This document shows positions 24,946 through 33,770 of a DNA stretch of 64,000 bases, piece by piece. Position 1 is the first letter of the stretch, and the number at the start of each line of letters is the position of its first letter. Source of the stretch: Streptomyces sp. CB01580 (GTDB lineage Bacteria; Actinomycetota; Actinomycetes; Streptomycetales; Streptomycetaceae); the NCBI RefSeq assembly GCF_001905795.1, contig NZ_LIXJ01000024.1:33144-97143 (forward strand), written 5' to 3'. Made by a program: the position numbers and the translations under genes. Under the pieces are notes generated by a model. The model did no database searches and was not told the origin of the DNA. It worked only from the letters and a program-made list of their open reading frames with translations.

Positions 24946-26247
24946 TTCCGCGGGGGTCACCAGGTCCAGGAACGCGGTCACCGCCTCCCGGACGTCGGCC
25001 GCCGTCCACTCCAGCCCTTCCCGGCCCACCGTGACCTCGGTGAACGCCACCCCGGGCGGACCGGCGGGCGCGGAGTGCCAGCCGTGGAAGAGGGCCGTGC
25101 CGGTCTCCTCCGCCTGCCGTATCGACGCCTCCGTCAGGGCGTCGGCCCCGTACGGCAGCCAGACCTGGAACTGGTGCGTGTGCGGCGGCTCCGGATGCAC
25201 CCGGAACCAGCCGACGCCGGCCGCCGTGAGGCCTTCGGCCAGCGCCTCGGCCACCATCTTCGCCTGCGCCACGTACGACGGGAGCAGGGGAAGCTCCCGG
25301 TCCAGGCCGATCAGCGCGGCGAGCGCCGCCGGGAACTGCTGGAAGAGCTGCCCGCCGTACCGGTGGCGCCAGGCGCGGGCCTCCTCGATCAGGGACTCCG
25401 GACCGGCCAGTGCGGCACCGGAGAGTCCGCCCAGGGTCTTGTAGAACGACACGTACACGCTGTCCGCGAGCGCCGCGATCTCCGGCAGCTCCCGCCCGAA
25501 ATGGGGCGCGCACTCCCACAGCCGCGCGCCGTCGAAGTGCACCACCGCGTCGCGTTCGCGCGCCGCCGCCACCACTTCCTCCAGCTCCTCCCACGTGGGC
25601 AGGACGAAACCGGCGTCGCGCAACGGCAGCTCCAGCATCAGCGTGCCGAACGGCTCGGAGAGGTCACGGACCTCCTGCGCCGTGGGCTGGCGGGGCTGGG
25701 ACGTCGGGTGGACGGTGCGCAGCCCGCTCACCGCCCCCAGCGCACCGCGCTCGTGCACCTCCGGGTGGGCCATGGGGTGCAGTGCCACCGTGGAGTCGCC
25801 GGTCCGCCCCGCCCAGCAGCGCAGCGCGACCTGCTGCGCCATCGTCCCGGTCGGGAAGAACGCCGCCGCCTCCATGCCCAGCAGCTCCGCGACCCGCTCC
25901 TCCAGCTCGGCGACCACGCCGCCGCCGTACATGTCCGCGGGTCGGTCGAGATCGGTGACGTCCTCGGCCCCCGCCACCAGCGCGGCCAGCCGTTCACCGA
26001 CCGGGAGGTGCATGGGCGGGCGGTCCAGGGCCCGCTCGGCGCTGCGCCAGGCTCGCAGCTTGCGCAGTCGCCGCTCCTGCGCCGAGGGCTGCTCGTCGGC
26101 GTCCGCCGTCCCCGCCCTGCCCTCCGCCGGGTCCGTCGTCCCCGCCGTTCCCTCCGCCATGTGCGCCGCGTGTGCCGTGTCTGTCGCGTCTGTTGTAGGT
26201 GTCGCGTCCGCCGTTGGGTCCGTTGCGGTGCCCGCTGTATCCGTCAT
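24934..26247 (-). CDS. Threonine aldolase / beta-eliminating lyase-family PLP enzyme
   Basis: A 437-residue fold-type I PLP enzyme of the low-specificity threonine aldolase family, which cleaves L-threonine or beta-hydroxy amino acids to glycine and an aldehyde. MYGGGVVAELEERVAELLGM and AAFFPTGTMAQQVALR open the conserved part. VVHFDGARLWE supplies the PLP aspartate and VYVSFYKTLGGLSGA holds the Schiff-base lysine. The first 65 residues are low-complexity Thr/Ala/Asp repeats with no counterpart in the family, so a shorter start may be used. Substrate is not certain. Confidence 0.85.
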   Translation of the reverse strand: MTDTAGTATDPTADATPTTDATDTAHAAHMAEGTAGTTDPAEGRAGTADADEQPSAQERRLRKLRAWRSAERALDRPPMHLPVGERLAALVAGAEDVTDLDRPADMYGGGVVAELEERVAELLGMEAAAFFPTGTMAQQVALRCWAGRTGDSTVALHPMAHPEVHERGALGAVSGLRTVHPTSQPRQPTAQEVRDLSEPFGTLMLELPLRDAGFVLPTWEELEEVVAAARERDAVVHFDGARLWECAPHFGRELPEIAALADSVYVSFYKTLGGLSGAALAGPESLIEEARAWRHRYGGQLFQQFPAALAALIGLDRELPLLPSYVAQAKMVAEALAEGLTAAGVGWFRVHPEPPHTHQFQVWLPYGADALTEASIRQAEETGTALFHGWHSAPAGPPGVAFTEVTVGREGLEWTAADVREAVTAFLDLVTPAEGSS

Positions 26248-26342
26248 GGGGCGATCATCACGCAGGGCCGGGCCCGGCCCCGCATGGTTTTCGCGTGATC
26301 GTCGTGCGCGCGGGCCACCCGGCCGGGCCCCGTGCGGCACTT

Positions 26343-26407
26343 CCCGCAGGTCGCTCCCGCAGGTCGCTCCCGCAGGTCGCTCCCGCAGGTCGCTCCCGCA
26401 GGTCGCT
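26343..26407. repeat. 13-bp tandem repeat, five copies
   Basis: Five exact head-to-tail copies of CCCGCAGGTCGCT from 26343 to 26407, in the divergent gap (26248-26529) between the lyase and the NAD/CoA operon. It reads as PQVAPAGRSRRS-like peptide in an upstream extension of the DUF2520 frame, but that extension lacks homology. Probable minisatellite or regulator array. Confidence 0.85.
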
Positions 26408-26529
26408 CCCGCGCGCTGCGGCATTTCCCACAGGCTGTGGACGGCCAGGAGCTCGGGCGCGACGCTGGCGTAGCATTCAGAGGAATCGTCCGGTACCCCC
26501 TGCGGACTGGAACGGAAGGCCACCGCCGA

Positions 26530-27477
26530 GTGAACGCAACACCCCCCAAGGAACCCCTCGACGCGAGGGACCGCCCCGCCCGACTCACGGTCGGCGTCGT
26601 GGGTGCGGGCCGCGTCGGCCCCGCCCTCGCCGCGTCGCTGAGCCTCGCCGGACACCGTCCCGTCGCCGTGTCGGGCGTCTCCGACGCGTCCGTGCGCCGG
26701 GCCGCCGAGCTGCTCCCCGATGTCCCGCTGGTGCCGCCCGCCGAGGTGCTGGCGCGCGCCGAGCTGGTGCTGCTGACCGTGCCCGACGACGCCCTGCCCG
26801 GTCTGGTCGAGGGACTGGCCGGGACCGGAGCGGTGCGGCCGGGTCAGTTGCTCGTCCACACCTCGGGACGGTACGGGGCAAGGGTGCTGGACCCCGCCCT
26901 GCGGGCCGGGGCACTGCCGCTCGCCCTGCATCCGGTGATGACGTTCACCGGCACCTCCGTCGACGTCCAGCGGCTGGCAGGCTGCTCCTTCGGCGTGACC
27001 GCCCCGGAGGAGCTGCGGCTCGCCGCGGAGGCGCTGGTCATCGAGATGGGCGGGGAGCCCGAGTGGATCGCGGAGGAGGCCCGCCCGCTCTACCACGCGG
27101 CGCTCGCCCTCGGCGCGAACCACCTGGTCACCCTGGTCGCCCAGTCGATGGAGCTGCTGCGTACGGCCGGGGTCGCCGCCCCCGACCGGATGCTCGGGCC
27201 GCTCCTCGGCGCCGCGCTCGACAACGCCCTGCGTTCCGGCGACGCGGCCCTGACCGGTCCGGTGGCCCGCGGTGACGCGGGCACGGTCGCCGCGCACATC
27301 GACGAGTTGCGCAGGCACGCGCCGCAGGCCGTGGCCGGATACGTCGCGATGGCCCGCGCCACCGCCGACCGCGCCCTCGCCCACGGCATGCTCAAGCCGG
27401 AGCCGGCCGAGAACCTGCTCGGTGTCCTGGCCGACGACGCCGGCACCACGGGCGGCAGCGGACCACGGGAGCCATGA
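26530..27477 (+). CDS. Rossmann-fold oxidoreductase with DUF2520, first gene of the CoA/NAD operon
   Basis: A 315-residue protein. The NAD(P)-binding motif GVVGAGRVGPALAASLSLAG is near residue 20, followed by LVLLTVPDDALPGLVEGLAG and ALHPVMTFTG. The C-terminal DUF2520 helical domain contains YHAALALGANHLVTLVAQS. The overall plan is that of ketopantoate reductase-like enzymes. GTG 26530 has GGAAGG about 10 nt upstream. Its stop overlaps panC by 4 nt, so it is translationally coupled to pantothenate synthetase; a role in that pathway is an inference. Confidence 0.87.
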   Translation: MNATPPKEPLDARDRPARLTVGVVGAGRVGPALAASLSLAGHRPVAVSGVSDASVRRAAELLPDVPLVPPAEVLARAELVLLTVPDDALPGLVEGLAGTGAVRPGQLLVHTSGRYGARVLDPALRAGALPLALHPVMTFTGTSVDVQRLAGCSFGVTAPEELRLAAEALVIEMGGEPEWIAEEARPLYHAALALGANHLVTLVAQSMELLRTAGVAAPDRMLGPLLGAALDNALRSGDAALTGPVARGDAGTVAAHIDELRRHAPQAVAGYVAMARATADRALAHGMLKPEPAENLLGVLADDAGTTGGSGPREP

Positions 27478-28655
27478 TGACCACCACACCCGGCAAGCCC
27501 GGAGCGACTCCCGTACCCGAAGCCACTCCCGTACCCGAAGCCACTCCCGTACCCGGAACCGCTCCCGAGCCAGGAGCCGACCCCGTACCCACCGCCTCCG
27601 ACACGCCCCCCGCCACCGCCGTGCCCGCCACCGCCCGCACCCCCGCGTCCACCCCGTCGGCCGCCCCCCTCCGTACGGCCGCCGAGCTCGCCGCGTTCGC
27701 GCCGCTCAAGGGCCCCCGGGCCGTCGTCATGACCATGGGCGCCCTGCACGAGGGCCACGCCACCCTGATCCGTACCGCGCGCGCGACGGCGGGTCCGGAC
27801 GGCCAGGTCGTCGTCACCGTCTTCGTCAACCCGCTCCAGTTCGGCGAGGCGGCCGATCTGGAGCGCTACCCCCGCACCCTCGAAGCCGATCTCGCCGTGG
27901 CGGGCGCGGCAGGCGCCGACGCCGTCTTCGCGCCGTCCGTCGACGAGGTCTACCCCGGCGGCGAACCACAGGTCCGCGTCTCGGCGGGCCCCATGGGCGA
28001 ACGCCTCGAAGGCGCCTTCCGCCCCGGGCACTTCGACGGCATGCTCACCGTCGTCGCCAAGCTCCTCCATCTCACCCGCCCCGACCTCGCGTTCTACGGG
28101 CAGAAGGACGCCCAGCAACTGGCGCTGATCCGCCGCATGGTGCGCGACCTGAACTTCCCGGTGGAGATCGTCGGCGTGCCGACCGTCCGTGAGCCGGACG
28201 GCCTCGCGCTCTCCAGCCGCAACCGCTTCCTGGACATCGAGGAGCGGCGCACCGCCCTCGCCCTGTCCCGGGCCCTGTTCGCGGCGCGGGACCGGCTCGC
28301 CGCCCAGCAGGCGCTGCACGCCCGCGCGCAGACCACCGCGGCCACCACCGGCCGGGCCGCCGCGCTCACCGCGCTCGGCGAGGCCCGCGCCGCCGCCGAC
28401 ACCCAGGCGGTGGCCCTGGCCCGCCCCGTGGACGGGCCCGCGGCGGTACGGGCCGCGGCGCGGCTGGTCCTCGACGACGCCGCGGCCGAGCAGCCGCCGC
28501 TGGTCCTGGACTATCTCGCGCTCGTGGACCCGTCCGACTTCACCGAGATCCCTGACGACCGCACCACCGGCGACGCGATCCTCGCGGTCGCCGCGAAGGT
28601 CGGCGCCACCCGCCTCATCGACAACATCCCGCTGACCTTCGGAGCCACCCCGTGA
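27474..28655 (+). CDS. panC: Pantothenate synthetase
   Basis: Joins pantoate and beta-alanine with ATP. The nucleotidyltransferase motif is MTMGALHEGHATLI (HxGH type), followed by VFVNPLQFG, FYGQKDAQQLALI and the second signature LALSSRNRFL. The enzyme is normally about 280-330 residues; here 393. The first 60 residues are Pro/Ala/Thr-rich with three 18-bp repeats (27507-27560, ACTCCCGTACCCGAAGCC type). The family part begins at LRTAAELAAF. It overlaps the genes on both sides by 4 nt. Confidence 0.94.
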   Translation: MMTTTPGKPGATPVPEATPVPEATPVPGTAPEPGADPVPTASDTPPATAVPATARTPASTPSAAPLRTAAELAAFAPLKGPRAVVMTMGALHEGHATLIRTARATAGPDGQVVVTVFVNPLQFGEAADLERYPRTLEADLAVAGAAGADAVFAPSVDEVYPGGEPQVRVSAGPMGERLEGAFRPGHFDGMLTVVAKLLHLTRPDLAFYGQKDAQQLALIRRMVRDLNFPVEIVGVPTVREPDGLALSSRNRFLDIEERRTALALSRALFAARDRLAAQQALHARAQTTAATTGRAAALTALGEARAAADTQAVALARPVDGPAAVRAAARLVLDDAAAEQPPLVLDYLALVDPSDFTEIPDDRTTGDAILAVAAKVGATRLIDNIPLTFGATP

Positions 28656-30631
28656 CCGGAATACGCCACCCCGCGACCGGAATACGGCTGACCGCCCCCG
28701 CCCCCGGCTGGTCCATCGACGCCGATGTCGTGGTGGTCGGCTCGGGCGTGGCCGGTCTCACCGCCGCGCTGCGCTGCGCCGCCGCGGGCCTCGCCACCGT
28801 CGTCGTCACCAAGGCCCGCCTCGACGACGGCTCCACCCGCTGGGCGCAGGGCGGCATCGCCGCGGCCCTCGGCGAGGGCGACACCCCGGAGCAGCACCTG
28901 GACGACACCCTGGTCGCGGGCGCGGGCCTGTGCGACGAGGGCGCGGTACGGACCCTGGTGACCGAGGGGCCCGACGCCGTACGCAGGCTCATCGGGACCG
29001 GCGCCCGCTTCGACACCACGGACGGCGGCGCGATCGCGCTGACCCGGGAGGGCGGCCACCACCGCAGCCGCATCGCCCACGCGGGCGGCGACGCGACGGG
29101 CGCCGAGATCTCCCGGGCCCTGGTCGCGGCGGTCCGCGAGGCCGCCCTGCGCACCATCGAGAACGCCCTCGTCCTGGACCTGCTGACGGATGCCGACGGC
29201 CGTACCGCGGGCGTCACCCTGCACGTCATGGGCGAGGGCCGGCACGACGGCGTCGGCGCGGTGCGTGCCCCCGCCGTGGTGCTCGCCACCGGCGGCATGG
29301 GCCAGGTCTTCTCCGCCACCACCAACCCGGCCGTCTCCACCGGCGACGGCGTGGCCCTGGCGCTGCGGGCCGGGGCGGAGGTCTCCGACCTCGAATTCGT
29401 CCAGTTCCACCCCACGGTCCTCTACCTCGGCGCCGACTCCGAGGGCCAGCAGCCCCTGGTGTCGGAAGCGGTACGGGGCGAGGGCGCCCATCTCGTCGAC
29501 GCGTCCGGTACGCGTTTCATGGCGGGGCAGCACGAACTGGCGGAACTGGCCCCGCGCGACATCGTCGCCAAGGCCATCACGCGCCGGATGGAGCTGCACG
29601 GCACCGAGCACATGTATCTCGACGCCCGCCACTTCGGGGCCGCCATGTGGGAGCGGCGCTTCCCCACGATCCTGGCCGCCTGCCGCGCCCACGGCATCGA
29701 CCCGGTCACCGAGCCCATCCCGGTCGCGCCCGCCGCGCACTACGCCTCCGGCGGCGTGCGTACCGACCTGCGCGGGCGCACGACCGTACCCGGCCTGTAC
29801 GCCTGCGGCGAGGTCGCCTGCACCGGCGTGCACGGCGCGAACCGGCTGGCGTCCAACTCCCTCCTGGAGGGCCTCGTCTTCGCCGAACGCATCGCGACGG
29901 ACATCGTCGAGCGGGCGAACGATGCCGAGCACGTGAACGATGCCGAGCGGGCGAACGACACCGCGCAGACGCATGGCGTCGAGCAGACCGACGACACCGC
30001 GCAGACCAACGGCGTTGCGCAAACCGGCAGCACCGCGTGGGCGGACGACGCCGGGCCTTTCGCCGGAGGGGCCGACCTCCGGGCCTCCGCCGCGACCGAC
30101 CGGCCCCTCGCCGCAGCCGCGGACCCGGCCGCCCTCCCCGCCCCGTCCCCGCTGCTCGACCCCGAGCAGCGCGGCACCGTCCAGCGGATCATGACCCGGG
30201 GCGCCGGAGTCCTCCGTTCCGCCGAGAGCCTGGCCGCCGCCGCCGACGCGCTCGAAGCCCTGCACGACGGCGCCGTCCGAGCCGCCGCCCCGGACGGCGC
30301 ATCGGATGCCGACGCACCGGACGTCGACCGTCCCAAGCCCGCCGAGCCCGGCGTCGAGGCGTGGGAGGCCACCAACCTGCTGCTCGTCTCGCGCGTCCTG
30401 GTCGCCGCCGCCCGCCGCCGTGAGGAGACCCGCGGCTGCCACTGGCGCGAGGACCGGCCCGAGCGCGACGACGAGAACTGGCGCCGCCACCTCGTCGTCC
30501 GGCTCACCCCGGAGCGCCGGCTCGTCCTCCGTCGGACGGAGACCGCGGCATTCGGGCCCGTAGGCCCCGCGCAGGCACCAGACTGCGCAGCAGCACCCCC
30601 GATCCACCCCGACGACCACCCCGACGACTGA
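28652..30631 (+). CDS. nadB: L-aspartate oxidase
   Basis: Oxidises aspartate to iminoaspartate for NAD synthesis, an FAD flavoprotein of the succinate dehydrogenase family. VVVVGSGVAGLTAALRCAA is the FAD motif; STRWAQGGIAAALGEGD, QFHPTVLY and HGANRLASNSLLEGLVF are diagnostic. The 659-residue protein is longer than usual because a low-complexity stretch (about residues 420-475, units NDAE and NDTAQT) is inserted before the C-terminal helical domain. GTG 28652 overlaps the panC stop by 4 nt. Confidence 0.94.
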   Translation: MTGIRHPATGIRLTAPAPGWSIDADVVVVGSGVAGLTAALRCAAAGLATVVVTKARLDDGSTRWAQGGIAAALGEGDTPEQHLDDTLVAGAGLCDEGAVRTLVTEGPDAVRRLIGTGARFDTTDGGAIALTREGGHHRSRIAHAGGDATGAEISRALVAAVREAALRTIENALVLDLLTDADGRTAGVTLHVMGEGRHDGVGAVRAPAVVLATGGMGQVFSATTNPAVSTGDGVALALRAGAEVSDLEFVQFHPTVLYLGADSEGQQPLVSEAVRGEGAHLVDASGTRFMAGQHELAELAPRDIVAKAITRRMELHGTEHMYLDARHFGAAMWERRFPTILAACRAHGIDPVTEPIPVAPAAHYASGGVRTDLRGRTTVPGLYACGEVACTGVHGANRLASNSLLEGLVFAERIATDIVERANDAEHVNDAERANDTAQTHGVEQTDDTAQTNGVAQTGSTAWADDAGPFAGGADLRASAATDRPLAAAADPAALPAPSPLLDPEQRGTVQRIMTRGAGVLRSAESLAAAADALEALHDGAVRAAAPDGASDADAPDVDRPKPAEPGVEAWEATNLLLVSRVLVAAARRREETRGCHWREDRPERDDENWRRHLVVRLTPERRLVLRRTETAAFGPVGPAQAPDCAAAPPIHPDDHPDD

Positions 30632-30667
30632 TCAACCCCCCGCCGACGTGACCGAGGAGTCGCAACC

Positions 30668-31810
30668 GTGAGCACGCCCGAAGAGAATCCGCGCCCCACC
30701 CCCGTGGACGTACCGCTGATCCAGATCGGTGCGCCCGCGCCCGCCGCGGGCGGCGGCTGCGGTGACGGCTGCGGCTGCGGTGCCGACGGGGTCCACGACA
30801 CCGACGGATGGGAGTGCGGCCTCGACCCCGACCTCGCCCGGCTCCTCGCCGACGCGGGCCTGGACCCGGTCCAGGTCGAGGACGTCGCGCACGTCGCCCT
30901 CGCGGAGGACCTCGACGGCGGGGTCGACGTCACCACCGTCGCCACGGTCGCCGAGGACGCCGTGGCCACCGGCGACTTCACCGCCCGCGAGGCCGGCGTC
31001 GTGGCCGGTCTGCGCATCGCCGAGGCGGTTCTGTCGATCGTCTGCGCCGACGAGCTCACGGTCGAGCGGCACGTCGAGGACGGCGACCGGGTCGCCCCCG
31101 GCCAGAAGCTGCTGACCGTCACCACGCGCACCCGTGACCTGCTGACCGGCGAGCGCAGCGCGCTCAACCTGCTGTGCCGGCTCTCCGGCATCGCGACCGC
31201 CACCCGCGCCTGGGCCGACGTCCTGGAGGGCACGAAGGCCGAGGTCCGCGACACCCGCAAGACCACCCCGGGCCTGCGTGCCATGGAGAAGTACGCGGTG
31301 CGCTGCGGCGGCGGCGTCAACCACCGCATGTCCCTGTCGGACGCGGCTCTGGTCAAGGACAACCACGTCATCGCGGCGGGTGGGGTGGCCGAGGCGTTCA
31401 AGCGGGTACGGGACGAGTTCCCGGACGTGCCGATCGAGGTCGAGGTCGACACCCTCCAGCAGGTCCGGGAGGTCCTCGACGCGGGGGCCGACCTGATCCT
31501 GCTGGACAACTTCACGCCGCTCCAGACCGCCGAGGCCGTCGCCCTGGTCGGCGGACGCGCGGTCCTGGAGTCGTCCGGGCGCCTCTCCCTCGACACCGCG
31601 CGCGCCTACGCGGAGGCGGGCGTCGACTACCTGGCCGTCGGCGCGCTCACCCACTCCTCGCCGATCCTCGACATCGGCCTCGACTTCCGCGACGCCGCCG
31701 ACACCGACGCCGCCGACACCGACACCGGCACCGACGCCGCCGACACCGACGCCGCCGACACCGACGCCGCCGACACCGACGCCGCCGACACCGACGGGAC
31801 CGACGCCTGA
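30668..31810 (+). CDS. nadC: Nicotinate-nucleotide pyrophosphorylase (carboxylating)
   Basis: Makes nicotinate mononucleotide from quinolinate and PRPP, downstream of NadB. The core has VALAEDLDGGVDVTT, RDTRKTTPGLRAMEKYAV, GGGVNHRMSLSDAALVKDNH and VEVDTLQQ, all typical. Two odd additions: an N-terminal CGDGCGCG cluster near residue 37, and a C-terminal tail made of Asp-Thr-Asp-Ala-Ala units coded by 15-bp repeats (about 31692-31806). Family length is about 285-300; here 380. It ends in TGATG shared with coaX. Confidence 0.94.
   Translation: MSTPEENPRPTPVDVPLIQIGAPAPAAGGGCGDGCGCGADGVHDTDGWECGLDPDLARLLADAGLDPVQVEDVAHVALAEDLDGGVDVTTVATVAEDAVATGDFTAREAGVVAGLRIAEAVLSIVCADELTVERHVEDGDRVAPGQKLLTVTTRTRDLLTGERSALNLLCRLSGIATATRAWADVLEGTKAEVRDTRKTTPGLRAMEKYAVRCGGGVNHRMSLSDAALVKDNHVIAAGGVAEAFKRVRDEFPDVPIEVEVDTLQQVREVLDAGADLILLDNFTPLQTAEAVALVGGRAVLESSGRLSLDTARAYAEAGVDYLAVGALTHSSPILDIGLDFRDAADTDAADTDTGTDAADTDAADTDAADTDAADTDGTDA
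31692..31806 (+). repeat. 15-bp coding repeat in the 3' end of nadC
   Basis: Tandem units of GCCGCCGACACCGAC (Ala-Ala-Asp-Thr-Asp) with one GGCACC variant. The in-frame period of 15 bp means copy changes leave the frame and the coaX start intact. Found at the dispensable C-terminus. Confidence 0.8.
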
Positions 31811-32607
31811 TGCTGCTCACCATCGACGTCGGCAACACCCACACCGTCCTCGGCCTGTTCGACGGCGAGGAGATCGTCGAGCACTGGCGGATCTCCACCG
31901 ACGCCCGCCGCACCGCCGACGAACTCGCGGTCCTGCTCCAGGGTCTGATGGGCGCCCACCCCCTGCTCGGCGAGGAACTGGGCGACGGCATCGAGGGCAT
32001 CGCGATCTGCTCCACCGTCCCCGCCGTCCTGCACGAGCTGCGCGAGGTGACCCGCCGCTACTACGGCGACGTTCCCGCGGTCCTCGTGGAGCCCGGCATC
32101 AAGACCGGGGTGCCGATCCTCATGGACAACCCGAAGGAGGTCGGCACGGACCGCATCATCAACGCGGCCGCCGCCGCCGACCTGTACGGCGGTCCGGCGA
32201 TCGTCGTCGACTTCGGCACGGCCACCACCTTCGACGCAGTCTCCGCACGCGGCGAGTACGCGGGTGGCGTCATCGCTCCCGGCATCGAGATCTCGGTCGA
32301 GGCGCTCGGCGTCAGGGGCGCCCAGCTGCGCAAGATCGAGCTGGCCAGGCCGCGCAGCGTGATCGGCAAGAACACGGTCGAGGCGATGCAGGCGGGGATC
32401 ATCTACGGCTTCGCCGGCCAGGTCGACGGTGTCGTCGCCCGGATGAAGAAGGAGCTGGCGGACGACCCCGACGACGTCACGGTCATCGCGACGGGCGGCC
32501 TTGCTCCGATGGTGTTGGGGGAGTCCTCCGTCATCGACGAGCACGAGCCGTGGCTGACCCTCATCGGTCTGCGGCTGGTGTACGAACGGAACATCTCCCG
32601 GATGTAG
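31810..32607 (+). CDS. coaX: Type III pantothenate kinase
   Basis: Phosphorylates pantothenate, first step to coenzyme A. This 265-residue ASKHA-fold kinase starts LLTIDVGNTHTVLGLF (phosphate loop), then VGTDRIINAAAAADLYG and VVDFGTATTFDAVS with the catalytic Asp. A GGVIAPGIEIS block follows. ATG 31810 overlaps the nadC stop by one base. The chain panC to coaX puts pantothenate synthesis and use in one operon. Confidence 0.95.
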   Translation: MLLTIDVGNTHTVLGLFDGEEIVEHWRISTDARRTADELAVLLQGLMGAHPLLGEELGDGIEGIAICSTVPAVLHELREVTRRYYGDVPAVLVEPGIKTGVPILMDNPKEVGTDRIINAAAAADLYGGPAIVVDFGTATTFDAVSARGEYAGGVIAPGIEISVEALGVRGAQLRKIELARPRSVIGKNTVEAMQAGIIYGFAGQVDGVVARMKKELADDPDDVTVIATGGLAPMVLGESSVIDEHEPWLTLIGLRLVYERNISRM

Positions 32608-32715
32608 CGGGCATCGGGCTCACCTGCGGGAACGGCGTGGCGGAACGGGGGCCGCCGCCGCGCCGCCGATGCCCAGTTAAGCGGATTTTGTCCATTTAGC
32701 ACGTATTGTCGCGCC

Positions 32716-33336
32716 ATGCCCACGCCTTACGGATCACGCGGCGGTATGGCGTTCGGCGCGGACGAGCTGCGTGTGCTCCGACGCGCCCTCGCCGTCGCCC
32801 TGCACCCCGCCCCCCTGCCCGAAGAGGATGTCCAGGACTGCCTGCGACTGGCGGGCGCGGTCGACGAGGCGGTGGGCGAGGCGGGACGGCTGCGCGCGTT
32901 CCTCCTCGCCGACCTCGCCCGCTACCGCGACGCCCTTCCCGGCTCCACCAGCGGTTACCTGGAACTCCTCCAGGACGCCCTCGCGGGCGGGTACGACCCC
33001 TGCCCCGACGATCTCGCCGCGCTGCGCGCCCTGCGGCACAGGCCGACGGCGGCAGCGCTCCTGGAGCGCTGCCAGGTGCTCGCGGAACGGTCGGTACGGG
33101 CCCGCCTCGCCGGGCGCGCCGTGCCCGCGGCGGCCCCCGCGCCCCGCAGCCGTCTCCTCGCCCTGCCCGGCGGCCGGACCGGCGACGCCGAGCCCGAACG
33201 GCCCAGGACCCCGGAGAAGCCGCCCCGGCCCACCCCGCCGTCCGAGCGCCCGGCGGCACCCAAGCCCTCCGAGGTGTTCCCGCCGCGCCGCCGCCCGGCC
33301 CCGCCGTCGCCGCCGAGACAGCGGGCCGTCGGGTAG
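32716..33336 (+). CDS. Conserved Streptomyces protein, unknown function
   Basis: A 206-residue protein with a helical N-terminal part (DELRVLRRALAVALHPAPLP, DCLRLAGAVDEAVGEAGRL, FLLADLARYRDALPGSTSGY) and a Pro/Arg-rich C-terminal 70 residues. I do not know a function. It sits after coaX as in other Streptomyces. TATTGT at 32704-32709 ends 6 nt before the ATG, and there is no Shine-Dalgarno; leaderless mRNA is likely. Confidence 0.72.
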   Translation: MPTPYGSRGGMAFGADELRVLRRALAVALHPAPLPEEDVQDCLRLAGAVDEAVGEAGRLRAFLLADLARYRDALPGSTSGYLELLQDALAGGYDPCPDDLAALRALRHRPTAAALLERCQVLAERSVRARLAGRAVPAAAPAPRSRLLALPGGRTGDAEPERPRTPEKPPRPTPPSERPAAPKPSEVFPPRRRPAPPSPPRQRAVG

Positions 33337-33420
33337 CCGCCCCGCGCGAGACCGGACGGCCGTCCCGCCACCCGGAGGGTGCGCGTGGACGTCCGTACCG
33401 GCCTCGCTACTCTGGAAGCC

Positions 33421-33597
33421 ATGGACTACGTATCGGCGCTCGTGCCCCCCGTGGTGATGGCAGTCTTCTTCATCGGCATCGTCGTGACGATCATCAAGAG
33501 CCAGGGCGGCCCCAACAAGGCCAAGGAAGACGCGGCCGTGGACGCGGTGATGAGCCGCTCCGAATCGGTCCAGCAGGCCCCGAGCGGCGGCGCCTGA
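33421..33597 (+). CDS. Small single-span membrane protein
   Basis: 58 residues: MDYVSALVPPVVMAVFFIGI continues into VVTIIK, one membrane segment, then a charged soluble tail KSQGGPNKAKEDAAVDAV. A conserved but uncharacterised Streptomyces protein. ATG 33421 is 7 nt after TACTCT (33408-33413), a leaderless pattern. A strong terminator follows at 33681. Confidence 0.75.
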   Translation: MDYVSALVPPVVMAVFFIGIVVTIIKSQGGPNKAKEDAAVDAVMSRSESVQQAPSGGA

Positions 33598-33680
33598 GCG
33601 CTATCCGTCCGGGACTCCGTACTCCGGCACACTCCCGCACCCGGCACCCCGGCGTTCGGCGGCACGCCTTCGGCGGTATG

Positions 33681-33720
33681 CGAAAGGGCGCACGGCTCGT
33701 CATGGCCGTGCGCCCTTTCG
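33681..33720 (+). terminator. Strong stem-loop terminator after the small membrane gene
   Basis: A perfect 16-bp stem: CGAAAGGGCGCACGGC (33681-33696) pairs with 33705-33720, loop TCGTCATG. The T-rich end CCCTTTCG is part of the stem. It isolates the following BlaI-type gene. Confidence 0.85.
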
Positions 33721-33750
33721 CGTCGCATGAATAACCGTGCATTTCGGACA

Positions 33751-33770
33751 ATTGGCACTAAAATGCCATT
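33751..33770 (+). promoter_or_regulatory. Leaderless promoter and inverted-repeat operator of the BlaI-type gene
   Basis: ATTGGCA (33751-33757) and TGCCATT (33764-33770) form an inverted repeat with one mismatch. The -10 box TAAAAT (33759-33764) lies inside it and ends 6 nt before GTG 33771. A repressor bound here would block RNA polymerase, so autoregulation is likely. Confidence 0.5.

Noticed and set aside
26332..26529. N-terminal extension of the DUF2520 protein across the 13-bp array
   Set aside because: No homology, and GTG 26530 has a ribosome-binding site and fits the family start.
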